DNA of 64,000 nt from Sphingobacterium multivorum (GTDB lineage Bacteria > Bacteroidota > Bacteroidia > Sphingobacteriales > Sphingobacteriaceae): the NCBI RefSeq assembly GCF_900457465.1, contig NZ_UAUU01000009.1, forward strand, positions 806,001 to 870,000, read 5' to 3'. Positions 47,036 through 56,443 of this stretch are shown in pieces. Numbering within the stretch: position 1 is the stretch's first letter; every line of letters begins with the position of its first letter. Position numbers and translations under genes: made by a program. The notes under the pieces were generated by a model that saw only the letters and a program-made list of their open reading frames with translations, was not told where the DNA came from and made no database searches.

Positions 47036-47998
47036 ATGGGATTATTTGATTTTTTTAAGAAAAAACCACAAACACAAGAAGAAGAACAGGCCTTAGACAA
47101 AGGTTTGGAAAAAACAAAAGAAGGCTTTCTTTCCAAGATTACAAAAGCTGTCGTTGGTAAATCAACAGTAGATGACGATGTGCTGGATAATCTGGAAGAG
47201 GTTTTGGTTACTTCTGATGTTGGGGTTACGACTACCTTAAAAATCATTGATCGCATACAGGCCCGTGTTGCCCGAGATAAGTACGTTTCTACTTCTGAGC
47301 TCAACAATCTCCTGAAAGAAGAAATTCAAACGCTACTGGCAGAGAACAATAGTGCTGATTTCGAGAATTTCAATTATGGCGATCATAAACCATACGTTAT
47401 TATGGTTGTAGGTGTCAATGGGGTTGGCAAGACAACGACTATTGGCAAACTGGCTCATCAGCTGAAACAAGCTGGAAGCAAAGTTGTATTGGGGGCAGCG
47501 GATACCTTTCGGGCGGCTGCTGTTGATCAACTTAAATTATGGGGTGAGCGTGTTGGCGTGCGTGTTGTCGCTCAGGCCATGGGCTCGGATCCTGCTTCAG
47601 TGGCTTATGATACCGTGAAATCGGCAGTAGCAAATGGCGAAGATGTGTGTATCATTGATACCGCAGGCCGTTTGCACAATAAGGTTGGGCTAATGAATGA
47701 GCTCACGAAGATTAAGAATGTTATGCAAAAGGTTGTTCCAGGTGCACCACATGAAATCTTGTTGGTCTTGGACGCATCAACAGGGCAAAACGCCATTGAG
47801 CAATGTACGCAATTTACACAGGCAACCGATGTGAACGCTTTAGCATTGACGAAACTCGATGGAACGGCGAAGGGCGGGGTGGTTATTGGTATATCTGATC
47901 AATTTAAGATCCCGGTGAAATATATTGGTGTAGGTGAAAAAATTGGTGATCTTCAGTTGTTTAACAAAAAGGAATTTGTCGACTCCCTTTTCAAATAG
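47036..47998 (+). CDS. ftsY: Signal recognition particle receptor FtsY
   Basis: 320 residues from the ATG at 47036 (MGLFDFFKKKP). GTPase of the SRP pathway that docks SRP-ribosome complexes at SecYEG. NG domain motifs: G1 GVNGVGKTTT near residue 126, the ADTFRAAA insertion motif, G3 DTAGR and G4 TKLDGTAKGG. Short acidic N-terminal part, as usual in Bacteroidota. Confidence 0.97.
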   Translation: MGLFDFFKKKPQTQEEEQALDKGLEKTKEGFLSKITKAVVGKSTVDDDVLDNLEEVLVTSDVGVTTTLKIIDRIQARVARDKYVSTSELNNLLKEEIQTLLAENNSADFENFNYGDHKPYVIMVVGVNGVGKTTTIGKLAHQLKQAGSKVVLGAADTFRAAAVDQLKLWGERVGVRVVAQAMGSDPASVAYDTVKSAVANGEDVCIIDTAGRLHNKVGLMNELTKIKNVMQKVVPGAPHEILLVLDASTGQNAIEQCTQFTQATDVNALALTKLDGTAKGGVVIGISDQFKIPVKYIGVGEKIGDLQLFNKKEFVDSLFK

Positions 47999-48016
47999 AG
48001 TCTACCGTCTAATCAT

Positions 48017-49354
48017 ATGAAGACAAAATACGCGAAACCAGCCCCTTTGATAAATAAACCACGTGTCAATGTGGTAACCTTGGGCTGTTCGAAAAATATT
48101 CACGATAGTGAAGTCCTGATGGGCCAGTTAAAGGGCAATCAGATGGAAGTCGTGCATGAAGCATCCAATATACAAGCGAATGATATTGTCGTAATCAATA
48201 CCTGCGGTTTTATTGATAATGCCAAACAGGAGTCAATTGATGCGATCTTACAATATTCGGATCTAAAAGATCAGGGTAAAATCAACAAAGTGATCGTTAC
48301 AGGTTGTCTTTCTGAGCGATATAAGCCGGAGTTACAGGCTGAAATCCCCAATGTTGATGCCTTTTTCGGTACGAACGATTTACCGGAGCTATTGTCATCC
48401 ATTGGTGCTGATTATCGACACGAGTTATTGGGTGAGCGCTTATTGACAACACCTTCGCATTTTTCTTACTTTAAGATTGCTGAAGGATGTAATCGTCCCT
48501 GCTCTTTTTGTGCAATTCCCCTGATGCGTGGTAAACACGTTTCTAAATCCATTGACGATCTTGTCAAAGAGGCAAAATTTCTTGCGTCGAACGGCACGAA
48601 AGAATTGATTCTGATTGCACAAGACCTGACCTATTATGGCTTAGATATTTATGGAAAGCGCAATCTTTCTGATTTAATGCGCCATTTGTCAGATGTTGAT
48701 GGTATCGAATGGATCAGACTGCAGTATGCCTATCCTTCGGGTTTCCCAATGGATATTTTGGACGCAATGAACGAACGTTCGAATATCTGTAATTACTTGG
48801 ATATGCCACTACAACATATATCTGATCCGATGTTGAAGTCTATGCGAAGAGGTACAACAAAACAGAAACAGATTGATCTTGTCAACGCAATACGTGACAA
48901 AGTTCCAGATATCGCTTTGCGTACAACATTAATTTGTGGTTATCCAGGTGAAACTGAACAGGATTTTCAGGAGATGTTGGATTGGGTTGAAGAAACCCGT
49001 TTTGACAGATTAGGGTGTTTTACCTATTCTCATGAAGAAAAGACGCACGCACATTCTCTGGAGGACGATGTTCCACAGGAAGTAAAAGAAGGACGGGTGG
49101 AAGCCATCATGGAAATACAGCAAGGTATTTCGTACGATATCAATCAGTCCAAAGTCGGTAATACCTATAAAGTACTGGTTGATCGGGTAGACGGCGATTA
49201 CTTTATTGGCCGGACAGAATACGATTCTCCGGAGGTCGACAATGAGGTCTTGATTCCCGCGGTAGATTCTTATGCACGCATTGGTGATTTTGTTCAGGTA
49301 AAAATCGACCGAGCTGAAGATTTCGATCTATATGGTGAGATTGTAAGGAAATAA
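48017..49354 (+). CDS. rimO: Ribosomal protein S12 methylthiotransferase RimO
   Basis: Radical SAM enzyme that methylthiolates Asp of ribosomal protein S12. 445 residues: N-terminal MTTase domain with the three cluster cysteines (TLGCSKN, INTCGF, VTGCLSE), radical SAM motif CNRPCSFC near residue 158, and a C-terminal TRAM domain. The GCSKN start motif separates RimO from MiaB. Starts 18 bases after ftsY, so probably the same operon. Confidence 0.96.
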   Translation: MKTKYAKPAPLINKPRVNVVTLGCSKNIHDSEVLMGQLKGNQMEVVHEASNIQANDIVVINTCGFIDNAKQESIDAILQYSDLKDQGKINKVIVTGCLSERYKPELQAEIPNVDAFFGTNDLPELLSSIGADYRHELLGERLLTTPSHFSYFKIAEGCNRPCSFCAIPLMRGKHVSKSIDDLVKEAKFLASNGTKELILIAQDLTYYGLDIYGKRNLSDLMRHLSDVDGIEWIRLQYAYPSGFPMDILDAMNERSNICNYLDMPLQHISDPMLKSMRRGTTKQKQIDLVNAIRDKVPDIALRTTLICGYPGETEQDFQEMLDWVEETRFDRLGCFTYSHEEKTHAHSLEDDVPQEVKEGRVEAIMEIQQGISYDINQSKVGNTYKVLVDRVDGDYFIGRTEYDSPEVDNEVLIPAVDSYARIGDFVQVKIDRAEDFDLYGEIVRK

Positions 49355-49376
49355 GTATAAAAGCTTATAGATGATA

Positions 49377-49426
49377 CTATAAACAAACGGGCCTCCCTTA
49401 GTCAAGGGAGGCCCGTTTGTTTATAG
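49377..49426. terminator. Very long perfect terminator after rimO
   Basis: 23-base perfect arms with a 4-base loop and a GC-rich core (gggcctccctt), A/T outer parts. It terminates rimO on the plus strand, and nothing lies on the minus strand nearby. Confidence 0.9.
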
Positions 49427-49715
49427 GCAATTGTCAGTAAAATGATATAATTTAAAAGCGGGACAAGCTTTTTGTGAAAATTCACTATTTTGTCGGGGCA
49501 AACTAGATACATTTGTAAACGTACAATCCCCATTTTAAACAATCTATAGCCGTTTAAAATCAGATTCAAGAAAGCCTGTAGTTTCAGGATGAATCAGCCT
49601 TCTGATTGAAATTGAAAATAGGTTCTATTAACGGAAAAGATTCACTGCCATGTCAGGTTGCTTTGGGGGATTTCGTTATCAATTAAGAATAGAGAATAAT
49701 TAATAAAATTTGCAG
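49427..49715. other. Intergenic region before bshC
   Basis: About 290 bases without a gene or clear motif. Part of a 360-base gap between rimO and bshC, the rest of which is the terminator. Confidence 0.5.
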
Positions 49716-51305
49716 ATGAAGGCAACTTATATTGAATATAGTGAAACAAATAGCTTCTCCAAGACTTTATTAGCCTATTTGGCACATGATGAAGCCTTAA
49801 AACCTTTTGTTGGGAATTGGCCTACCTGGGCTGGTTTTGAAAAGCAATTGAACGAAAAGAAGAAATTTGAACACAGGGAAATTCTTGTTGAGCGTCTTAA
49901 AAAACAATATGGCGAACTATTAAAGGATTCTCCTGCTGTAGCGGCCAATATAGAACTGTTGCTCGACCAAAATTCCTATACCATTACAACTGGGCATCAG
50001 CTCAATATTTTTACAGGGCCTTTATATTTTATTTTTAAAATCATGACGGCAATACGTTTGTCTGAAGATTTACATGCCAAGCATCCTGATAAAACGTTTA
50101 TTCCAGTATATTGGATGGCAACTGAAGATCATGATTTTGAAGAGATCAACCACACCAAAGTCTTCGGTAAGAAAATTGCTTGGGATACTCCTGCTGTTTC
50201 TGCTACGGGGCGAATGGATACCGCAACAATCGTTGATGCTGTGAAGCAGTATACCAATATTTTAGGGCTTTCCGAAAATTCGACCAGGCTGACACGCATT
50301 GTAGAAGAAGCCTATTTGAACCATGATCGATTAGCAGATGCAACACGGTATATGGTCAATGAGTTGTTTAAGTCTTACGGTCTTTTGATCGTCGATGCAG
50401 ATGACCGGGAATTGAAGGAACTGTTCAAGCCAATTATTAAGGAAGATATCTTCTCTGAAAAAAGCTTTAAGGCAATAACAGCGCGATCGGAAGAGTTGGA
50501 ATCAAATGGTTTCTCTACCCAAGTGCATGCCCGTGAGATTAATTTCTTTTATTTGACGGACGAATTTAGAGAGCGTTTAGTACTGACTGCTGACGGCCGA
50601 TACGAAGTATTGCACCAGCATATTTATTTTACCAAAGCAGAGCTGGAGCAGGAGATCGAGCGTTATCCAGAGCGTTTCAGTCCAAATGTGGTCATGCGGC
50701 CGATGTATCAAGAAATTATACTTCCCAATCTTGCTTATATTGGCGGTGGCGCCGAAATGGTCTATTGGATGCAGTTAAAATCCAACTTTGACCAATATCA
50801 GGTAGATTTTCCAATTTTGATCCCTCGTAACTCAGCAATGATTACCGAGGACAACGTTGCAGCTAAGTTGTTTCGTGTTGATCTTACATTTAAGAGTATT
50901 TTTCGGCCGGCAGAAGTGCTGAAAAAAGAGTATGTTCGACGTCATACCAAAGAACGACTGAATCTCAATGACGAATGGATGGAGCTGAACGCCATTTTTG
51001 GTAAGATAAGGTTAAGAACTCATAAAATAGATCCAAGTTTGGGTCCTAGCACTGAAGCCGTAAAAGCAAGGTTAAAGAAAGCGATCAATAATTTGGAGAA
51101 AAAGCTGATGAAAGCTGAGAAGCGGAACCATCAGCATGCTTTAACGGATATTGATAACGTGAAGGAAAAGCTTTTTCCGGGTGGAGGACTGCAGGAGCGC
51201 TCTGAAAATTTCGCTTTGCTTTATGTCAAATATGGTGATAGCCTCTTTAGGGACCTTTACAAGTACTTTAATCCATTGGATTTTAAGTTTACAATTTTAT
51301 ATTAG
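49716..51305 (+). CDS. bshC: Bacillithiol biosynthesis cysteine-adding enzyme BshC
   Basis: 529 residues from the ATG at 49716 (MKATYIEYSETNSFS). Adds cysteine to glucosaminyl-malate in the last step of bacillithiol synthesis. Family segments: TTGHQLNIFTGPLYFIFK near residue 93, PVYWMATEDHDFEEINH near 132, and the C-terminal coiled-coil and core (NLEKKLMKAEKRN, LFPGGGLQERSEN). bshA and bshB are not present here. Confidence 0.93.
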   Translation: MKATYIEYSETNSFSKTLLAYLAHDEALKPFVGNWPTWAGFEKQLNEKKKFEHREILVERLKKQYGELLKDSPAVAANIELLLDQNSYTITTGHQLNIFTGPLYFIFKIMTAIRLSEDLHAKHPDKTFIPVYWMATEDHDFEEINHTKVFGKKIAWDTPAVSATGRMDTATIVDAVKQYTNILGLSENSTRLTRIVEEAYLNHDRLADATRYMVNELFKSYGLLIVDADDRELKELFKPIIKEDIFSEKSFKAITARSEELESNGFSTQVHAREINFFYLTDEFRERLVLTADGRYEVLHQHIYFTKAELEQEIERYPERFSPNVVMRPMYQEIILPNLAYIGGGAEMVYWMQLKSNFDQYQVDFPILIPRNSAMITEDNVAAKLFRVDLTFKSIFRPAEVLKKEYVRRHTKERLNLNDEWMELNAIFGKIRLRTHKIDPSLGPSTEAVKARLKKAINNLEKKLMKAEKRNHQHALTDIDNVKEKLFPGGGLQERSENFALLYVKYGDSLFRDLYKYFNPLDFKFTILY

Positions 51306-51307
51306 AA

Positions 51308-51330
51308 AGTCAGCTTCGGCTGACTTTTTT
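51308..51330 (+). terminator. UUCG-loop terminator after bshC
   Basis: agtcagc/gctgact arms closing a stable ttcg tetraloop, followed by a T run, touching the bshC stop. Confidence 0.9.
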
Positions 51331-51435
51331 GTGATATTATTGGCCAGAAAGAATTTTCAGTTTGCGTTCTTTTTGTTACTGTCTGCTAAATCATGATGTT
51401 TGCAGTATCGGGATATTTCTATCCCTATATTAAAA

Positions 51436-51443
51436 TACTTTTG
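51436..51443 (+). promoter_or_regulatory. -7 box upstream of the TonB-dependent receptor
   Basis: TACTTTTG matches TAnnTTTG, 154 bases before the start. No clear -33 TTG. If used, it leaves a long untranslated leader. Confidence 0.3.
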
Positions 51444-51597
51444 TTGCCTTTTCCGATATTGTCTTTTTTTCCTAAAGAAGTTTCATTTTGTTTATATACA
51501 CGTTGAAATGCTTTGTTTATAATTTCATAATATTTCGTTTAGCTTCTGTTTACAGTTCCGATGTAGTTTTGCTTTCATTATCACAACCAACAACTAA

Positions 51598-54500
51598 ATG
51601 AAAGAATTTCTACTTACAACGTGTGCCATCGCACTTGGAACAGGGTTGTACGCACAAACGACCCAAGCCGGGTTTTCCGGAAAGATTACGGACGAGAACA
51701 ACAAAGGGGTTCATGGTGCTTCCATCGAAGTACGGAATGAATCGACCGGTTTCACAACGAAGACCTCAACCAATGCAAATGGTGATTTCAACTTTAAGGA
51801 GTTGCCTTTAGGTGGTCCCTATACCGTCAAAGTAACTTATATAGGTTATGGCGAACAAGTTCGTTCGGGATTTAATTTAAATCAGGGTGATATTGTACGC
51901 TTGACCATTCCTATTCAAAACACGTCGAATGTATTGGAAACTGTTGAATTAACAGGAATAAGTACGCTGAAGAATAAAATAGAAAATCTAGGTGCCGCTA
52001 CCGCGGTTACAGCCAGGGATATCGCGAAGTTGCCTGTCAACGGCCGGAATTTTACGTCGCTAATGGATTTGTCTCCTTTGAGTAAGGGAGATAATATCGG
52101 TGGCCAGTTGGGCTCTTCTACCAATTTTACCATCGATGGTATGAATGCCAAAAATCCGACTTCTGCAGGTTCGACAACCAGCCGTAGCGGCGCACCTTTC
52201 TCCATTTCGATAGAAGCAGTCCGGGAATTTAAAGTGGTCACCAACCAGTATGACGTAACCTACGGAAGAGCGGGCGGCGGAACCGTTAGTGCGGTGACCA
52301 AACAGGGAACAAATCAAACGCACGGAAGCGCTTGGCTTTATTCAAGGGCCGATTGGTTGTCCAGTCCCTACGATATCAGAGGAAACAAACGAAGCAATGA
52401 TTTTTCTACCTATCAATATGGATTTACATTGGGCGGTCCGATCATTAAAGACAAATTGCATTATTTTGTTGCATGGGATCATCAACGGGATGCCCGCCCA
52501 CTGATTATTGCGGATATCAATTCTGAGGCCGACGAGAAGAGATTTAATGTTACTAATGCCACCTTGGATGAGTTTGTTAATATTGGACGTAACAAGTATG
52601 GATTGGGCAATGAACGTCAATATGGCGCTTTTGATAAAAAGCGAGGGTCTGACGCGATTTTTGGAAGAATTGACTGGCAAATTAATGAGAAAAACTTATT
52701 GACGATCCGAAATAACTTTACAAGTGATAATAATAAGTTGGGATTACAGGATAATAAGCCAATTACCTTGTATGAATCTTACGGAAATGATAAAAACATT
52801 GATAACAGTCTATTGGCAACTTTGCGTACGACTATTTCACCTAAGGTAACAAATGAATTGAAAGTACAACATCTCTATACCTATCAAAAAAGTAGTCCAG
52901 GAGATCTTTTACCTAGTCAAAATATTCCCCGTGCAATTGTAGAGGATGCAGTATCTAAGGTCGCTGGAGAAGATAAAAAGACCACATTGCAATTGGGCGG
53001 ACATCGTTTTGCACAGGAATCTTTTAAAAATAATGTATTTCAGCTTGTTAATAATATCTATTACAGTACCGATAATATCAATTATACCTTTGGGGTCGAC
53101 TTGATGTATACCCATGCAAACTCGATTTATGGAAGTGAGGTCAATGGACGCTTTCACTTTAGGCCGAGTGATGGAAAGACAGCCATGCAAAACTTTGACG
53201 ACATGAAGCCATATGCTTATTATCGTGAAGTTCCTTTGGTAAGTGATCCAGCTGTGGTCGGTAAGATATTCAATGCCGGTGCATATGGTCAGTTACAGAC
53301 CAAGTTGGCACAGGGGTTGGATCTAGTTGCGGGATTACGATTGGATTATGGTCATTATCCAACCTCTCCTTTGAATGAAGAATTGCTGAAAGAAGTTGGG
53401 GTACGTACAGATCATAAATTGAAATCTTTTGTTGTACAGCCGCGTTTCCAGATGACTTGGGATGTGAATGAAGAACGAAAGGACTTTTTCCGGATAGGAG
53501 CAGGTGTTTTCGCTTCAGATATTAACAATTATATGACCATCAATAACTTGACTTTTGACGGTAAGCATTTTGCGACGGTTGATGTCCGAGGTAATGATGT
53601 ACCTACACCTAATTTTGTGGGCTATAGAAAGGACCCGTTAACAACACCAACATTGGCGCAGTTTCAAGTACCTACGATCAATACCTATGGACCCGACGCT
53701 AAAATTCCAGTAGTCTACAAGGCAAATGTATCTTATACGCATTTCTTTACCGAAAAGTTAAAAGCGAGTCTTTCAGGGTATATGAATCTTGGGCGTAATA
53801 ACTATATGTATGTGGATCGTAATATGGTGAAAGATCCGTTCTTCAGATTAGCGAATGAAGACAATAGGGGAGTTTTTGTTCCTGCGGCATCGATTGTTGA
53901 TGGGGCTCCGGATTGGAAAAAAGGAAGGATTTCCAATAAATTCGGCCGCGTACTAGAATTGAACTCTGAAGGAAAAGTGAATCAGTTTGCAGTCGTATTG
54001 GATGCAAGTTATCAATATTACAAAGATGGATCTATATCGGTTAGCTATACCTGGAATGATGCGAAAGATAATACTTCTTTCAATGGAAACGTGGCGAATA
54101 CAGCGACCTTATCTTTGGCAGTAAAAGATGATCCGCGCGATTTGAGCAAGATGAGTTATTCGAACAATCAATTCCGCAATAAGATTGTGATCTATGGCAC
54201 TTTACCAACATTTTATGGTGTCAGCGTGGGAGTACGGTACTCCGGTATTGGCGGTACGCGATACAGTTTGTTGGCCGGCGGAAATATAAATGGAGACTTT
54301 GTTGCTGGGGACAATGATCTGGCCTTTATCTTTGATCCCAATAATCCCAATACGTCAAAACAGCTGATTACTGGATTGAATAATTTGTTGAATAATCCAG
54401 AAGCGAGTCAGAGCCTTAAAGATTTTATTAAAAAATATCAAGGTAAAATAGCTGAGCGTAATGGTGGAGTGAATGGTTTTTATGGCTTGATCGACCTTAG

Positions 54501-54777
54501 AATCGCTAAAAAATTCAATTTATATAAAAACCATGCATTGGAGGTATCGGGAGATCTTTTCAATGTTGCCAACTTATTTAAGAAGACTTGGGGCGTAAAT
54601 GAGTCTTTGGGTAATCAAAATCTATATGCTTTAGGCGGAAAGGATGCCGCGGGAGAGAAATTGGTGCCTTTTGATGTTACGAAACAGCAGTTTAATTATA
54701 ATGTAAACAACTCTGGAATTGTATCACCTTCGGGTAACCCTTATCAATTCCAATTGGGATTAAGGTATTCGTTCTAA
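51598..54777 (+). CDS. TonB-dependent receptor (Oar-like, carboxypeptidase-type N-terminal domain)
   Basis: 1059 residues: signal peptide (1-20), a carboxypeptidase-regulatory-like domain (about 24-110, with GFSGKITDENNKGVHGASI), a plug (about 125-235, with RDIAKLPVNGRNFTSLMDLSP) and a C-terminal outer-membrane beta-barrel ending YQFQLGLRYSF, the aromatic terminus of barrel proteins. No SusD partner, sigma or anti-sigma gene lies nearby, so it is not a polysaccharide-utilisation-locus receptor. It resembles the Oar branch, implicated in export or adhesion-like roles; substrate unknown. Confidence 0.9.
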   Translation: MKEFLLTTCAIALGTGLYAQTTQAGFSGKITDENNKGVHGASIEVRNESTGFTTKTSTNANGDFNFKELPLGGPYTVKVTYIGYGEQVRSGFNLNQGDIVRLTIPIQNTSNVLETVELTGISTLKNKIENLGAATAVTARDIAKLPVNGRNFTSLMDLSPLSKGDNIGGQLGSSTNFTIDGMNAKNPTSAGSTTSRSGAPFSISIEAVREFKVVTNQYDVTYGRAGGGTVSAVTKQGTNQTHGSAWLYSRADWLSSPYDIRGNKRSNDFSTYQYGFTLGGPIIKDKLHYFVAWDHQRDARPLIIADINSEADEKRFNVTNATLDEFVNIGRNKYGLGNERQYGAFDKKRGSDAIFGRIDWQINEKNLLTIRNNFTSDNNKLGLQDNKPITLYESYGNDKNIDNSLLATLRTTISPKVTNELKVQHLYTYQKSSPGDLLPSQNIPRAIVEDAVSKVAGEDKKTTLQLGGHRFAQESFKNNVFQLVNNIYYSTDNINYTFGVDLMYTHANSIYGSEVNGRFHFRPSDGKTAMQNFDDMKPYAYYREVPLVSDPAVVGKIFNAGAYGQLQTKLAQGLDLVAGLRLDYGHYPTSPLNEELLKEVGVRTDHKLKSFVVQPRFQMTWDVNEERKDFFRIGAGVFASDINNYMTINNLTFDGKHFATVDVRGNDVPTPNFVGYRKDPLTTPTLAQFQVPTINTYGPDAKIPVVYKANVSYTHFFTEKLKASLSGYMNLGRNNYMYVDRNMVKDPFFRLANEDNRGVFVPAASIVDGAPDWKKGRISNKFGRVLELNSEGKVNQFAVVLDASYQYYKDGSISVSYTWNDAKDNTSFNGNVANTATLSLAVKDDPRDLSKMSYSNNQFRNKIVIYGTLPTFYGVSVGVRYSGIGGTRYSLLAGGNINGDFVAGDNDLAFIFDPNNPNTSKQLITGLNNLLNNPEASQSLKDFIKKYQGKIAERNGGVNGFYGLIDLRIAKKFNLYKNHALEVSGDLFNVANLFKKTWGVNESLGNQNLYALGGKDAAGEKLVPFDVTKQQFNYNVNNSGIVSPSGNPYQFQLGLRYSF

Positions 54778-54918
54778 TCACATAAAACGATATAAAATAC
54801 ACTTTTCATGGCGAATCCCTCAAAAGCAATAGTTTTGAGGGATTCGTCTTTTATATTCATTAGATCTAAGCTTATCGAGGTCTACATGCAATAGGGTTTG
54901 TAGGCAGATCTTTAATCG

Positions 54919-55869
54919 CTATACAAGGACTTTTTCTTTCGGAAGAAAAACTTCGGCCATCATGTGACGCACACTTCCGCCACCACATGTTTCGATAACA
55001 TGAAGATCCTGATGAATAATTTTGCCATGCTTTTCTAATTGCGCTGTTTGGTATAAAGTCAATGAGGATAAAGCCTGATTGCTCAGGACAATAAACCGAT
55101 TCCCATATTTGTTTCTCACTTGGAGGCAGTTTGCCGCAAAAGATTCGAGTTGGTTCTCGTTGATTTCAATGATCTCCTTGCCTGTATCTTTCAAACTTTT
55201 CAGCAGGGTTTTGAGCTCGGCGGGATCGTCAATTGCCTGCGGACATAAGATAGCGAAGTCTTCGCCTACGGCTAGCACCACATTGGTGTGATAGATAGGT
55301 CTCCGCTCTCCATGGACAGTTTGGAAGGCGTGAAATACAACAGGTGTATAGTTTTCAGTTCTGCAATATTCATCGAGCATACTTCTGTCTGCCCTTTCGG
55401 ATAAGGCACAGTAGGCTATACGGTGCGCACGGTCCAAAACGAGTGCGCCAGTGCCTTCCAGATATTGTTTGTTGTTTTCGGCTTCACTGAGATCCTTAGT
55501 TAGTTTTACATAATAACCGTTTTGCTTCAATGGACCTTCGAAATCCAATAAATGTTCTTTTCGACGATTTGGAGCAAACATAGGATAGAAAATTATTTTT
55601 CCATCCTGATGAAAGGAGACAATATTATTGGGGAATATACTGTCGGGGCTTTCTGATTTTTCGTCGTCCTGAATGACAGTCACCAAAATTCCATGTGACT
55701 TCAATTCATTTACTAGCGCGTCAAATTCTCCTTGCGCTTCTTTGTTGACTTCTTCTGTACTGAGATTTTCGATATCCTTTTGGAAGAAGTTGTTGACCGC
55801 AGTCTGTTCATTTTTACGGAAGACAGAGGGTCTTACTAAAAGAACGCTGTCTGTTACCTGTTTTCTCAT
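54919..55869 (-). CDS. ctlX: Citrulline utilisation hydrolase CtlX-like (arginine-deiminase fold)
   Basis: 316 residues, pentein fold. Catalytic pieces are visible: Glu in YLEGTGALVLDR, His in YHTNVVLAVG, and the catalytic Cys in ETCGGGSVRHM near the end. The whole matches CtlX, linked to citrulline use in Bacteroidota and Francisella. Related amidinotransferases and dimethylarginine hydrolases share the fold, so the exact substrate is inferred. It stands alone; two direct repeats lie upstream. Confidence 0.85.
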   Translation of the reverse strand: MRKQVTDSVLLVRPSVFRKNEQTAVNNFFQKDIENLSTEEVNKEAQGEFDALVNELKSHGILVTVIQDDEKSESPDSIFPNNIVSFHQDGKIIFYPMFAPNRRKEHLLDFEGPLKQNGYYVKLTKDLSEAENNKQYLEGTGALVLDRAHRIAYCALSERADRSMLDEYCRTENYTPVVFHAFQTVHGERRPIYHTNVVLAVGEDFAILCPQAIDDPAELKTLLKSLKDTGKEIIEINENQLESFAANCLQVRNKYGNRFIVLSNQALSSLTLYQTAQLEKHGKIIHQDLHVIETCGGGSVRHMMAEVFLPKEKVLV

Positions 55870-55896
55870 GGTTTATAATCGTTACTTCGCTGTTTT

Positions 55897-55925
55897 ATAT
55901 TCGTTAAAAAGAAATGATATTCGTT
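55897..55925. promoter_or_regulatory. Direct repeat upstream of ctlX
   Basis: ATATTCGTT at 55897-55905 and again at 55917-55925, exactly 20 bases apart (about two helical turns), 28-56 bases upstream of ctlX. Suits a dimeric regulator; none is identified. Confidence 0.4.
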
Positions 55926-56443
55926 TTTTGTGATAATTTACATTTGTCAAAAGAGATGCTTCCCTAGCTGGATAATGTTTTCTTTGTTAAGATTTCTGAT
56001 CGCAACATACCCTTGATATCAGTTGTTCTTAGCAAAAAAGTGTATATCGTTATTTCGAAGTCACTTTACAATTGGTACATATACTAATTTATTGAAAATT
56101 CATGGGCATTGCAAAAAGGATAGTGAAGTAATGAAAGAAATGCGGGGGTGAAATAGCAGATAACCCTATCTTTTTTTAAAATTGTGGCAAGCGATTGTTG
56201 TATTGTTTGTTATATTTATAATGAACAACCTGTATGTTTGAGGTTATTCCAAAAATTAATTGACAAAGACAATCGATTGCATTTCGGTAGCTCAGTAAAA
56301 CTGACTTTTTATCCACTTTTTTGCTTCGTTTTCAGTCATTTATTTTGCTATCTTTGCTCATCCAAAAAACGACTGTTTATAAGAGAGTTAATTGCCTAAT
56401 TATTATGTCGCTAACTATCTATAAGCGTTAACTTTTTGCACAC
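55926..56443. other. Intergenic region between ctlX and gcvP
   Basis: About 520 bases. Holds a TATCTTTG (-7-like) at 56349-56356, 87 bases before gcvP, with no good -33. A 71-codon frame at 56184-56399 shows no family resemblance and is not called. No glycine riboswitch was recognised. Confidence 0.5.
56349..56356 (+). promoter_or_regulatory. -7 box upstream of gcvP
   Basis: TATCTTTG, exact TAnnTTTG match. The best TTG upstream is too far (25-base spacer), so confidence is low. Confidence 0.3.

Noticed and set aside
56184..56399. 71-codon open frame before gcvP
   Set aside because: Hydrophobic by base composition only, no similarity recognised, overlaps the -7 candidate of gcvP.
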